Shown: piece after piece, positions 43,106 through 51,319 of the stretch
Numbering within the stretch: the first letter of the stretch is position 1
Layout: each line of letters begins with the position of its first letter
NCBI GenBank assembly: GCA_965198045.1
Contig: CBDAOL010000011.1
Span: 310,001 to 374,000, forward strand
Reading direction: 5' to 3'
DNA length: 64,000 nt
Origin: CBDDEC01 sp965198045
GTDB taxonomy: Bacteria > Chloroflexota > Dehalococcoidia > UBA2979
Translations under genes and position numbers: made by a program
Notes under the pieces: model-generated
Told to the model about the DNA's origin: nothing
Seen by the model: only the letters and a program-made list of their open reading frames with translations
Database searches by the model: none

Positions 43106-43663
43106 CTAGACCTCGAGTAGGTCCGCTTCCTTCTGCTTCGCCAGGTTCTCCACTTTGGTGACGTATTCGTGCGTCAGCCGCTCGACCTCTTCGTTCGCGG
43201 TGTGCCCTTCGTCCTCGGAGATCTCGTGCTCGCGTTGGGCGTGCTTGACCTCGTCGTTGGCATGCCGCCGGGCATTGCGGACCGACACACGCGCCTCTTC
43301 GGTCCGCCCACCGAGCTGCTTCACGAGATCGCGGCGCCGTTCCTCGGTGAGCGGCGGAATCGGCAGGCGGATCACCTGGCCGTCGGAGGACGGTGTGATG
43401 CCCAGGTCGCTGAGCTGAATGGCGCGCATGATCGGGTTGAGCGCGCTCTTGTCCCAGGGCGTGATCGTGATCAGGCTGGCGTCTGGCGTCGCCAGGTTGG
43501 CCAGCTGGTTGAGCGGCATCTGCGAGTCGTAGTGGTCGATCAACATGCCCTCGACGAGGCTCGTCGAGGCGCGGCCGGTGCGCAGCGTCCCGAGCGAGCG
43601 CTCGTAGGCGTGCACCGCCTCGTCCATTCGTTCTTCGGCTTCGAGCAGGATTTCTTCGGTCAC
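43106..43663 (-). CDS. frr: Ribosome recycling factor
   Basis: A 185-residue RRF that splits post-termination ribosomes together with EF-G. The protein follows the family pattern: an opening helix with RMDEAVHAYERSLGTLRTGRA, then PLNQLANL, ITPWDKSALNPIMRAI, and PPLTEERRRDLVKQ, with the C-terminal helix. It starts at a GTG with GGGGGGAAG upstream. The usual pyrH gene is absent between tsf and frr; only 110 bases separate them. Confidence 0.95.
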   Translation of the reverse strand: MTEEILLEAEERMDEAVHAYERSLGTLRTGRASTSLVEGMLIDHYDSQMPLNQLANLATPDASLITITPWDKSALNPIMRAIQLSDLGITPSSDGQVIRLPIPPLTEERRRDLVKQLGGRTEEARVSVRNARRHANDEVKHAQREHEISEDEGHTANEEVERLTHEYVTKVENLAKQKEADLLEV

Positions 43664-43773
43664 GGAGCTTCCCCCCGCCTGCCGGCTGCCCCTGCGAGCG
43701 CGCGTCTGCAGGTCGTAGGCTCAGAGTAGCGCAGCCGTGCCGCCGCGGTGTCTGCCGTGTTCCTATCGAACGC

Positions 43774-44271
43774 CTAGCCGCCAAGTTCGAAGCGGGAGAT
43801 GCGCGCCACGCGGATGTTCTCGCCGGTCTGCGCGATCGCTTCCTGCACCAGTTCGCCCACGGTGCGCGAGCCGTCCTTGATGAAGGCCTGCGTGAGGAGC
43901 GCGTTGTCCTCCTTCGAGCCGACGACGTCGTCCGGCACGTCGTCGATCTCGATCGCGGCCGGGTTCATCGCCGCGACCTGCATCGCGATGTCGCGGGCGA
44001 GGGCGCGGAACGCGTCCGTGCGCGCGACGAAGTCGGTCTCGCACTGCACCTCGACGAGAGCGCCGAGGCGGTCGCCATGGATGTAGGCCTCGATCAGTCC
44101 CTCACCGGTGGCGCGGTCGGCGCGCTTGGCCGCGGAGGCGACGCCCTGCTGCCGCAGGATTTCCTTCGCCGCGTCGAAGTCGCCGTTCGACTCCTCCAGG
44201 GCTCGCTTGCTGTCCATCACGCCCGCGCCGGTCTCGTCGCGGAGGCGCTTCACGTCTGTTGTGCTGACCAT
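43774..44271 (-). CDS. tsf: Elongation factor Ts, short form
   Basis: A 165-residue EF-Ts that exchanges GDP for GTP on EF-Tu. VKRLRDETGAGVMDSKRALEE forms the N-terminal UBA-like module. The core follows with VEVQCETDFVARTDAF, the Tu-contacting TDFVA motif. The dimerisation module and second half of the core found in E. coli (283 residues) are missing, as in Thermus and several Chloroflexota. I take the second of two adjacent Met codons because GGAG then has a 6-base spacing. Confidence 0.93.
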   Translation of the reverse strand: MVSTTDVKRLRDETGAGVMDSKRALEESNGDFDAAKEILRQQGVASAAKRADRATGEGLIEAYIHGDRLGALVEVQCETDFVARTDAFRALARDIAMQVAAMNPAAIEIDDVPDDVVGSKEDNALLTQAFIKDGSRTVGELVQEAIAQTGENIRVARISRFELGG

Positions 44272-44330
44272 CATCTGCTCCCTGCGGCCCGCGCGGGGCC
44301 GTCGCTGTCTCGTCGTCGCCGCGGGTCGAG

Positions 44331-45419
44331 CTAGCTGCTCGGGGGCGGCTCGCCCTCTGCCGGTGTCTCGCTCTCCGGCGCTTCGGCGGCCGGGGCGTCC
44401 TCCACGGCGGGCTCGGCGGCGGGCTCGGCGGGCGGAGCCGCTTCGGCGGCGGGCTCCGCGGCCGGAGTCTCTTCGGCCGCCGGCTCGATCGCGGTCTCGG
44501 CTGCCTCGACTGCGGCGACAGCCTCCTGCTCTGGCGTCAGCTCTGCAGCGGGCGCCGCAGCCGCGGCCGCTGGGGCGGTCTGGGCTGGAGCGGCCTGGGC
44601 TGGAGCGGCCTCAGCCGCGGGCGCCCCCGGGACGGTCTCCTGCTGGAACTGCTGCTCGACCTCGCCGACGGCAATGCCTTCGAGGACTGCGTCGGCGACG
44701 CGGCCCGTCATCAGCTGGATCGCACGGATGGCGTCGTCGTTGGACGGCACCGGGTAGTCGATCACGTCCGGGTTGGCGTTGGTGTCGCACATGGCGACCA
44801 CGGGGATCTTCGCCCGATTCGCCTCGTGCACTGCGATCTCCTCCATCGCCGGGTCGACGATGAAGACGAGGCCGGGCAGGCGCTCCATCTGGCGCAGCCC
44901 GCCGAAGGCGCGGCGCAGCCGCCCGTACTCCTTCTGCAGCCGCATCTGTTCACGCTTCGTCATCGAGACGCCGGCCGCCTCGGCCGCAGCGGCGGCCTCC
45001 TCGTCCTCGACGTTCTCGGCCGCGACGGCGGCCAGCGCCAGGTCGCCGGTGGTGAACCGCTCCTCGAGCTCTTTGAAGTACTGGATCCGCTTCGAGAGCG
45101 TCTGAAAGTTGGTCAGCGTGCCGCCGAGCCAGCGGGTGTTAACGAAGGGCATGCCGGAGCGCTCGGCCTCGGCCTGCACAATCGCTCGCGCCTGCTTCTT
45201 CGTCCCGACGAACAGGACCTGGTCGCCCGAGGACACGGTCTCGCGCACGCGCTGGAGCGCGGCATCGAGCCGTTGCACCGTCTGGGCCAAATCGAGAATG
45301 TGGATGCCGTTGCGCTCAGCGAAAATGAACTGGCGCATGTTCGGGTTCCAGCGTCGGGTCTGATGCCCGAAGTGGACGCCCGCTTCCAGCATCTGACGCA
45401 TCGTCACGCCAGCAGCCAT
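44331..45419 (-). CDS. rpsB: Ribosomal protein uS2 with long Ala/Glu/Pro tail
   Basis: A 362-residue S2; the family norm is about 240. The core is standard: LEAGVHFGHQTRRWNP, VLFVGTKKQARAIVQ, RWLGGTLTNFQTL, and IPVVAMCDTNANPDVIDYPVPSNDDAIRAIQL. Two additions stand out: an Ala/Glu-rich insertion near residue 130-155 (AENVEDEEAAAAAEAAG) and an extension of about 105 residues of A, E, P and Q at the C-terminus, ending GEPPPSS. The ATG at 45417-45419 is chosen because GGGAGA lies 5 bases upstream, inside a slightly longer alternative frame. Confidence 0.94.
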   Translation of the reverse strand: MAAGVTMRQMLEAGVHFGHQTRRWNPNMRQFIFAERNGIHILDLAQTVQRLDAALQRVRETVSSGDQVLFVGTKKQARAIVQAEAERSGMPFVNTRWLGGTLTNFQTLSKRIQYFKELEERFTTGDLALAAVAAENVEDEEAAAAAEAAGVSMTKREQMRLQKEYGRLRRAFGGLRQMERLPGLVFIVDPAMEEIAVHEANRAKIPVVAMCDTNANPDVIDYPVPSNDDAIRAIQLMTGRVADAVLEGIAVGEVEQQFQQETVPGAPAAEAAPAQAAPAQTAPAAAAAAPAAELTPEQEAVAAVEAAETAIEPAAEETPAAEPAAEAAPPAEPAAEPAVEDAPAAEAPESETPAEGEPPPSS

Positions 45420-45458
45420 CTGCGTGTCTCCCTGCATTGCTGCCAGTGCATAGATTTA

Positions 45459-45477
45459 CCCTCGCTGGCTGCGAGGG
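45459..45477 (-). promoter_or_regulatory. Hairpin in the rpsB 5' leader
   Basis: A 7-bp perfect stem CCCTCGC with a 5-base loop and GCGAGGG lies 40-58 bases before the rpsB ATG on the minus strand. It is followed by TAAATCTATG, not a T-run, so it is not a terminator. Leaders of rpsB often bind S2 for autoregulation, but I cannot match this hairpin to a described rpsB leader. Confidence 0.35.
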
Positions 45478-45545
45478 CAGGACACCGGCCGTTCTGTGTT
45501 CGTATCGCGATCCAGTATGGCAGCGACCACCCCGACGGGCCAGCG

Positions 45546-45574
45546 TTGTGAGGCGCGACGGGGCACCGTACAAT
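45546..45574 (+). promoter_or_regulatory. Sigma-70-type promoter for the FmdB-like gene
   Basis: TTGTGA (45546-45551) and TACAAT (45569-45574) are separated by exactly 17 bases. Both hexamers differ from consensus at only one or two positions, making this the best promoter match I see in the window. Transcription would start near 45581, directly at a perfect inverted repeat, and run to the zinc-ribbon gene at 45681. Confidence 0.65.
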
Positions 45575-45581
45575 TAATGCA

Positions 45582-45602
45582 CCGCAGGCGTCACGCCTGC
45601 GG
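45582..45602 (+). repeat. Perfect 10-bp inverted repeat at the predicted transcription start
   Basis: CCGCAGGCGT and ACGCCTGCGG flank a single C and would form a very stable stem at the extreme 5' end of the transcript. The following bases are CTTCGTTTCACC, with only a short T-run. It may stabilise the mRNA, act as an attenuator or bind a protein. Confidence 0.5.
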
Positions 45603-45680
45603 CTTCGTTTCACCCCGAGGCAGCACCCACGCTCGACGTGACTGCGCGCCTCGAAGACGCTCGACCGGGAGCCAACTGAC

Positions 45681-45926
45681 GTGCCGACGTACTCCTACCA
45701 GTGCAACGCAGGACATCGTTACGACCTGCAGCAGCCGTTCGGTTCGCCGAAGTCACATCGCTGCAAGCGCTGCACGAAGCGGGCCAACCGCGTCGTCGCC
45801 GGGGCAGCCACGCTCCTCTTCAAGGGCAGCGGCTTCTATAAGACCGACTCTCGCAACGGCGATGACACTTCGTCTTCCTCGTCTTCCTCCTCCTCGAGTT
45901 CGTCGAAGAGCTCGAAGAGCGACTGA
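45681..45926 (+). CDS. FmdB-like zinc-ribbon protein with poly-Ser tail
   Basis: An 81-residue protein that begins PTYSYQCNAGHRYDLQQPFG like FmdB/regulatory zinc-ribbon proteins. The second knuckle is CKRCTKRA. The first knuckle has one Cys only: C-N-A-G-H where the family has CxxCG, so His may serve as a ligand, or metal binding is weakened. The last third is low complexity, with about 12 consecutive Ser followed by KSSKSD. It starts at a GTG (45681). Function of the family is unknown. Confidence 0.72.
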   Translation: MPTYSYQCNAGHRYDLQQPFGSPKSHRCKRCTKRANRVVAGAATLLFKGSGFYKTDSRNGDDTSSSSSSSSSSSSKSSKSD

Positions 45927-45991
45927 CCGCGGACCCCGGCACCGAGCATCCCTGCACGCCTCGCAGCTACCCTCCCAGCGAGGGGTGAGCG

Positions 45992-46477
45992 ATGCGTCTG
46001 CTGATCCAGCGCGTCAACCGCGCACGCGTGACCGTCGAGGGTGAAGAAACCGGCGCGATCGGCGCCGGGCTGCTCGTCTACGTCGGCATCGGCCGCGACG
46101 ACGGTGATCGTGAGCTGGAGTGGGCCGCCCGACGGATCGCGGAGCTGCGGCTGTTCCCCGGCGAACGCGGCCTCGACCGCTCGCTGGAGGATGTGGGCGG
46201 GGCGGCCCTCGTCGTCTCGCAGTTCACGCTCTACGCCGACACACGCAAGGGCCGCCGCCCCTCGTTCACCGAGGCGGCGCGCCCCGAGACCGCCGAACCG
46301 CTCTTCGAACGTCTGATCGCGCTGCTCCGCGAGCGCGGGATCGAGGTGGCGACGGGCCGTTTCCAGTCGCACATGCTGGTTGAAGCCCAGAACGATGGTC
46401 CGCTCAACATCGTCCTCGACTCGAGCGACCTCGATCGCCCCCGGCGCGGCTCAACGCGCGGGGCGCCCGAGGGGTAG
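45992..46477 (+). CDS. dtd: D-aminoacyl-tRNA deacylase
   Basis: A 161-residue enzyme that hydrolyses D-aminoacyl-tRNAs and glycyl-tRNA-Ala, a proofreading step. The motifs LLIQRVNRARVTVEGE, LVVSQFTLYADTRKGRRPSF (contains SQFTLY) and NDGPLNIVLDS (family has NxGPxT) are in place. A 15-residue basic tail with RPRRGSTRGAPEG extends beyond the usual 145. Starts at an ATG with GAGG upstream, and converges with a kinase gene 6 bases away. Confidence 0.93.
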   Translation: MRLLIQRVNRARVTVEGEETGAIGAGLLVYVGIGRDDGDRELEWAARRIAELRLFPGERGLDRSLEDVGGAALVVSQFTLYADTRKGRRPSFTEAARPETAEPLFERLIALLRERGIEVATGRFQSHMLVEAQNDGPLNIVLDSSDLDRPRRGSTRGAPEG

Positions 46478-46483
46478 CCGCCG

Positions 46484-47032
46484 CTACTCGCCCGAGATCA
46501 GCCCCGTGCCGCGCGCCACGATGGCCTGGACGCGATCGGCGGTGACCTGCGCGTCCGCGTCGGTCGAGCTGTCGAGGACGAAGCCGGGGAGCGTTCCCGC
46601 TGTCGCTTCCTCGGCGAGGGCGTTGTGGAGCAACTCAACGCGCTCGGCGAGCGATTGGGAGCGGCCAGTGTCGCGGGCCCGAGTGACCTCGAGGCTCGGG
46701 ATCAGTGTGACGAGGTGGATCGGCGCGCCGAGGTCGCCGAGGAGTTCGGCGTAGCGCGCCGCCTGGTGCGCGTGTACGACGTCGGTGATGACGACCGCAT
46801 AGCGTGTCGCGACCGTTTCGCGGGTGATGGCGCAGGCGTTGCGGATGGCCATGTCGAGCTGTTCGAGGGTCTGCGCATCCTCGGCCCAGGGATGTCGGTA
46901 GCCAGCGCGCACCCAGTGGCGTAGTTCGTCGACCTCGATATGCAGCATGCGGTCGAAACGCTCACAGAGCGCTGCCGCGACCGTGCTTTTGCCCGCGCCG
47001 GGCGGGCCCGAGAGGATGATGACGTGGTTCAC
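46484..47032 (-). CDS. P-loop kinase (AAA-type, zeta/shikimate kinase-like)
   Basis: A 182-residue P-loop NTPase. The Walker A motif GPPGAGKSTVA is at residues 9-19 and VITDVVHA holds a Walker-B-like Asp. A LID-like segment with RARDTGRSQSLAERVE follows. The fold is that of small-molecule kinases, including gluconate kinase and zeta toxins; none of them can be chosen. The ATG overlaps the nadC stop, making this the last gene of the NAD operon, which suggests but does not prove a NAD-related role. Confidence 0.75.
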   Translation of the reverse strand: MNHVIILSGPPGAGKSTVAAALCERFDRMLHIEVDELRHWVRAGYRHPWAEDAQTLEQLDMAIRNACAITRETVATRYAVVITDVVHAHQAARYAELLGDLGAPIHLVTLIPSLEVTRARDTGRSQSLAERVELLHNALAEEATAGTLPGFVLDSSTDADAQVTADRVQAIVARGTGLISGE

Positions 47033-47934
47033 GCCTCGTCCTCCGCGCCGTCATCGGCCGCGACCTCGAGCGGTGTGATGTCGAGGGCGATGTCGAGGGC
47101 CGGCGCTGAGTGCGTGAGCGCACCGATCGAGATCAGGTCGACACCGCTGGCGGCCGCCTCACGGACGGTGTCGAGGGTGATGCCACCAGAAGCCTCGAAG
47201 ACGACGCCGTCCGGCGTCGGCTCGACGATCGGGCGCATCTCGTCCCCGCTCATGTTGTCCAGCATGACGATGTCGGCGCCGGCCTCGATCGCTTCGCGCG
47301 CCTGATCGGCCGTGTCGGCCTCGACCTCGATGCGGAGGGTGTGGGGGACAGCGGCACGAGTCTCGTCGATGAGCGCGGCGATGCCGACCCCACGCTCAGC
47401 GGCGGCCGCGATGTGGTTGTCCTTGATCAGGACACCGTCCTCGAGGGTGTTGCGGTGGTTGGCTCCCCCGCCCGTGCGCACGGCATAGCGTTCGAGGGCG
47501 CGCAGGCCGGGGGTCGTCTTGCGCGTGTCGACCACGCGGGCCGGACCGCCCTCGGCGGCGCGGGCGACGTAGGCGTGCGTCAGCGTGGCGATGCCGGAGA
47601 GGCGCTGCAGGAAGTTGAGCGCGATGCGCTCGCCGGAAAGCAGCGCCGCGAGCGGGCCGCTCACAGACGCGAGGACCGTCCCTGCCTCGACGAACTCGCC
47701 ATCGAGGCGCTCCGGGACGAACTCGATCTCGTCGGAACGCTGCACGAGCGCCTCGCGCGCCACGTCGAGGCCGCAGACAACGCCGGGCTCGCGCGCGACG
47801 AACTCGGCCTCGCCGTACTGGTCGGGCGGCACGGTGGCGGCGGTCGTGACGTCGAAGGCGGCGCGGTCCTCTGCGAGCGCGTTGGCCACGGCTTCGGCGA
47901 CCGCAAACGGATCGAGCGTGCTGCCGACGGTCAT
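47029..47934 (-). CDS. nadC: Quinolinate phosphoribosyltransferase
   Basis: A 301-residue enzyme that makes nicotinate mononucleotide from quinolinate and PRPP. It has ALNFLQRLSGIATLT, VVDTRKTTPGLRALERYAV, RTGGGANHRNTLEDGVLIKDNHI (shown in part: NHRNTLEDGVLIKDNH), EVEADT and DIVMLDNMS, and ASGGITLDTVR. The extra 15-residue tail is acidic. The ATG at 47932-47934 overlaps the nadB stop (ATGA), which decides the start against a much longer spurious frame. Confidence 0.95.
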   Translation of the reverse strand: MTVGSTLDPFAVAEAVANALAEDRAAFDVTTAATVPPDQYGEAEFVAREPGVVCGLDVAREALVQRSDEIEFVPERLDGEFVEAGTVLASVSGPLAALLSGERIALNFLQRLSGIATLTHAYVARAAEGGPARVVDTRKTTPGLRALERYAVRTGGGANHRNTLEDGVLIKDNHIAAAAERGVGIAALIDETRAAVPHTLRIEVEADTADQAREAIEAGADIVMLDNMSGDEMRPIVEPTPDGVVFEASGGITLDTVREAAASGVDLISIGALTHSAPALDIALDITPLEVAADDGAEDEA

Positions 47935-49580
47935 GCGACCCCTCTGATGCGTTTGTCCGCGACGGCCTCGATCGGCCGCTCCGCTGCGCCCGCGAGGTCC
48001 CCCGCGGCCTCCTCGATCTGGGTCTGGCGGAAGACGAGGTGGCGTCGCCACGCCTCCTCCGGTTGGGGGAAGTCGGAGCGGAAGTGCGCGCCGCGCGACT
48101 CCTCTCGGCGCAGCGCGGCCTCCGTCGCCAGTCGCGCGCAGACGAGGGCGGCGCGCAGCTCGACGGCGTCGCGCGAGAGGGCGTGGTCGAGCGCGCCGTG
48201 CCAGCGCGCGAGCTGCACCGCGGCGCGGCGGAGGCCCTCGCCGTGGCGCACGATGCCCACCTCGTCCCACATCAGCGTCTGCATCTCGGCGAGCGTCGTC
48301 GCCTCGCTGCCGACGCCCGCCGGCAGCAGCGAGAGCGCGCCGGTGGTGAGCTCGGGCTGCGGCTCGGCGTCGTCGATGTCGAACATGCGCTGCACGGTGC
48401 GCTTGGCGAAGACCACCGTCTCCAGCAGGGAGTTGCTCGCGAGGCGATTTGCGCCGTGGACGCCGGTGCAGGCGACCTCGCCGACGGCGTAGAGGCCGGG
48501 CAGCGTCGTCTCGCCGCAGGTGTTCGTGCGCACGCCACCCATCAGGTAGTGGGCCGCCGGTGAGACCGGGACGCGGTCGGTGCTGAGGTCGATCCCGTGC
48601 TCGCTGCAGCGCTGGGTGATCTGCGGGAAGCGGGCCGCCAGCCACGCCTCGCTGCGCTCCGTGATGTCGAGCCACACGTTCGAGGCGCCGGACAGCTGCA
48701 TCTCGCGGAGCGACGCCCGCGCGACGATGTCCCTCGGCGCGAGGTCGCCGCGCTCGTCGTAGCGCTCCATGAACGGTTCGCCGTCCTCGTTCAGGAGCCG
48801 CGCGCCCTCGCCACGCACGGCCTCCGAGATCAGGAACACCGCTGCGCCGGGGATGCGCAGTGCGGTCGGGTGGAACTGCGTGAACTCCATGTCCATGATC
48901 TCCGCGCCGGCCTCGTAGGAGAGCGCGATGCCGTCGCCGGTGGAGACCGGCGGATTGGTCGTCACGCTGTACATCCGCCCGGCGCCCCCGGTCGCGAGCA
49001 CGATGCGGTCCGAGCGCACCTCGCGCACCGTCGGCCGCGTGCCGCCGTTCGCCACGATCTCGAGGCCGACCGCGCGGTCGGCCTCGACGATCACGCGCCG
49101 CGCGAAGGTGTGTTCGAGGATGGTCGCGCCCTCGCGGGCCAGCGACGTCAGCGACAGCTCGATCTCGAGGCCGGTGGCGTCGCCGCGAGCGTGGAGGATG
49201 CGCGGCTGCGAGTGCGCCCCCTCGTGGCCCAGCGCGACCTCGCCGTCCGTGTCATCGAAGCGCACGCCATAGTGCACGAGGTCGGCGACGCGATCCGCGG
49301 CCTCCTCGCAGAGGATGCGCGCCGCGTCCTCGTCGACGAGGCCCGCCCCGGCCTCGATCGTGTCGCGCAGGTGATTCTCGGGGGAGTCGCCGGGGCCCAC
49401 GGCGGCGGCGATGCCCCCCTGCGCGTGGCGCGTCGTCGCCTCGTCGATCGCACCCTTGGTCACCAGGAGCACGCTGGCGCCGCGGTCGATCGCCTGCAGT
49501 GCCGCGTACAGTCCCGCGATGCCTGAGCCGACGACGATCAGGTCGTAGCGATCGAGGTCAGCTGCGGCACCCGAGGTCAC
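47931..49580 (-). CDS. nadB: L-aspartate oxidase
   Basis: A 549-residue FAD enzyme that oxidises aspartate to iminoaspartate for NadA. The FAD-binding start is DLIVVGSGIAGLYAALQA, then ATTRHAQGGIAAA, the active-site EFTQFHPTAL, ISEAVRGEGARLLN, and GLYAVGEVACTGVHGANRLASN. The C-terminal helical domain closes it. I choose the GTG at 49578-49580, overlapping the thioesterase stop (GTGA). It competes for oxygen or fumarate; electron acceptor unknown here. Confidence 0.95.
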   Translation of the reverse strand: MTSGAAADLDRYDLIVVGSGIAGLYAALQAIDRGASVLLVTKGAIDEATTRHAQGGIAAAVGPGDSPENHLRDTIEAGAGLVDEDAARILCEEAADRVADLVHYGVRFDDTDGEVALGHEGAHSQPRILHARGDATGLEIELSLTSLAREGATILEHTFARRVIVEADRAVGLEIVANGGTRPTVREVRSDRIVLATGGAGRMYSVTTNPPVSTGDGIALSYEAGAEIMDMEFTQFHPTALRIPGAAVFLISEAVRGEGARLLNEDGEPFMERYDERGDLAPRDIVARASLREMQLSGASNVWLDITERSEAWLAARFPQITQRCSEHGIDLSTDRVPVSPAAHYLMGGVRTNTCGETTLPGLYAVGEVACTGVHGANRLASNSLLETVVFAKRTVQRMFDIDDAEPQPELTTGALSLLPAGVGSEATTLAEMQTLMWDEVGIVRHGEGLRRAAVQLARWHGALDHALSRDAVELRAALVCARLATEAALRREESRGAHFRSDFPQPEEAWRRHLVFRQTQIEEAAGDLAGAAERPIEAVADKRIRGVA

Positions 49581-50038
49581 GACTGTCGTTCGCTGGAGTC
49601 GACCGGCGCGATGCCGCGCACGGGCGGATCGACCTCGTAGGACTCGATGGCTCGCACGATGGCCTGCCAGTCCTCCGGCGTCTCCGGACGGCCGCTCGAG
49701 GCGTTGACGTAGGCGTAGCGGTGTTGCATCTGCGCGATCGTCGCGCCGCTGGAGGCGGCCGCAACTTCGCACTCGAAGATCAGGCGACCGGCGTTCGTCT
49801 CGGCGCAGCGCAGCCGCACGATGGCGGCGTCGTCCCAGCGCAGCGGGGCGCGGTAGCGGATCTCGCTGTGCGACTGGAAGCGCAGCACCTCGCGATGGCT
49901 GGGGATGCCGGCCTCGTCGTCGTACTGGTCGAGCGCGATCTCCGTGAGCGCGATCAGCACGCCACCGTGCACGAATGGCGTCCCGCCGAAGGCGTCGGTG
50001 TGCCGCAGCGGCATCCGGGTCTCGAAGCGGAACGTCAC
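49577..50038 (-). CDS. 4HBT-type acyl-CoA thioesterase within the NAD operon
   Basis: A 153-residue hot-dog-fold protein. The motif MPLRHTDAFGGTPFVHGG resembles the catalytic Asp segment of YbgC/FadM-like thioesterases, with EIRYRAPLRWDD and ECEVAAASSGATIAQMQHRYAYV following. It would split short or aromatic acyl-CoA thioesters. It lies between nadA and nadB with GTGA overlaps, an unusual insertion for this pathway. Start: GTG at 50036-50038; the long upstream frame is a shadow of nadA. Confidence 0.78.
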   Translation of the reverse strand: MTFRFETRMPLRHTDAFGGTPFVHGGVLIALTEIALDQYDDEAGIPSHREVLRFQSHSEIRYRAPLRWDDAAIVRLRCAETNAGRLIFECEVAAASSGATIAQMQHRYAYVNASSGRPETPEDWQAIVRAIESYEVDPPVRGIAPVDSSERQS

Positions 50039-50064
50039 GAAGGTCCTCGGCTCCCCGGCGAACG

Positions 50065-51282
50065 CTAGCGGAGGGCCAGCATGCGTTCGAGGGCGATGCG
50101 GGCGTGAGCCTTGTGGTCTTCGGGCACCGCGATCTGGTTGACCACCTGGCCCTCGACGAGGGATTCCATCACCCACGCGAGGTACGCGGGGTGGACGCGG
50201 TACATCGTGCTGCAGGGGCAGACGACCGGGTCGAGGCAGAAGACGGTCTTGTCCGGGTGCTCCTTGGCGAGGCGGGAGACCAGGTTGATCTCGGTGCCGA
50301 TGCCAATCACCGACCCCGCCGGCGCCTCGGCGACGTACTTCGCGATGTAGGCGGTCGAGCCGTTGGCGTCCGAGGCTTCTACCACGTCGTAGCGACACTC
50401 CGGGTGCACGACGATCTGGACGTCCGGATAGCGTTCGCGCGCCTGCTCGATCTGTGGCAGCGAGAAGCGCTGGTGCACGGAACAGTGGCCCTGCCAGAGG
50501 ATGATCCGCGACCGCTCGAGGGCCTCGGGCGTTGCGTCGCCGAGATTGCCCGACGGCGTCCGCCAGTTCCACAGCACCATCTCCTCGAGCGGGATGCCCA
50601 TGGCGTGCCCGGTGTTGCGGCCCAGGTGCTGGTCGGGGAAGAAGAACACGCGCTGGCCGCGCTCGAACGCCCACTCGAGCACCTTCGGCGCGTTGGACGA
50701 GGTGCAGACCACGCCGCCGTGCTCGCCGCAGAACGCCTTCAGCGACGCCGCGGAGTTCATGTAAGTCACCGGGATGATGTCGTCCGTGCCATCGAAGAAT
50801 TCGCCGAGCTCGCGCCACGCCGAGGAGACGTCCGGCGCCGCGGCCATGTCGGCCATGGAGCAGCCCGCCTCCATGTTCGGCAGCATCACCGTCTGGTGCT
50901 CGGCGGAGAGAATGTCGGCGGCCTCCGCCATGAAGTGCACGCCGCAGAACACGATGTACGGCGCTTCCGGCCGCTTCGCCGCGTACTCGGCCAGTGCGAA
51001 GGAGTCGCCTCGGTCGTCCGCGAACTGGATGATGTCCTCGCGCTGATAGTGATGGCCGAGGATCACGACCTGGTCGCCGAGGGTGGCCCGCGCGCCGCGG
51101 ATGCGCCCCGACAGCTCCTCGGCGTCCATGCCCCAGTAGCGCTCCGGGATCTCGGGCTGCCACGATCCGAACGACACCTCTTCCGAGAGCGGAACAGTGT
51201 CGATGCCCGTGTCGGTCTCGCACTGCAGCTGCGAGATCAGCGGCTGGCCGCTCTCGGTGACGAAGGACAGGGGGCTGGTCAT
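50065..51282 (-). CDS. nadA: Quinolinate synthase
   Basis: A 405-residue [4Fe-4S] enzyme that condenses iminoaspartate with dihydroxyacetone phosphate. Visible are VVILGHHYQREDIIQFAD, IVFCGVHFMAEAADIL, PNMEAGCSMADM, GGVVCTSSNAPKVLEWAF, IVVHPECRYDVVEASD and the final CLDPVVCPCSTMYRV. The three cluster Cys are the ones in FCGVHF, HPEC or VVCTSS, and CPCST. It has about 50 extra residues at the N-terminus. It opens the operon nadA-thioesterase-nadB-nadC-kinase, right after the palindromic operators. Confidence 0.95.
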   Translation of the reverse strand: MTSPLSFVTESGQPLISQLQCETDTGIDTVPLSEEVSFGSWQPEIPERYWGMDAEELSGRIRGARATLGDQVVILGHHYQREDIIQFADDRGDSFALAEYAAKRPEAPYIVFCGVHFMAEAADILSAEHQTVMLPNMEAGCSMADMAAAPDVSSAWRELGEFFDGTDDIIPVTYMNSAASLKAFCGEHGGVVCTSSNAPKVLEWAFERGQRVFFFPDQHLGRNTGHAMGIPLEEMVLWNWRTPSGNLGDATPEALERSRIILWQGHCSVHQRFSLPQIEQARERYPDVQIVVHPECRYDVVEASDANGSTAYIAKYVAEAPAGSVIGIGTEINLVSRLAKEHPDKTVFCLDPVVCPCSTMYRVHPAYLAWVMESLVEGQVVNQIAVPEDHKAHARIALERMLALR

Positions 51283-51319
51283 AGGCGCCTCGCGGGGGTC
51301 GCGCAGAGAGGGTGTTTCG

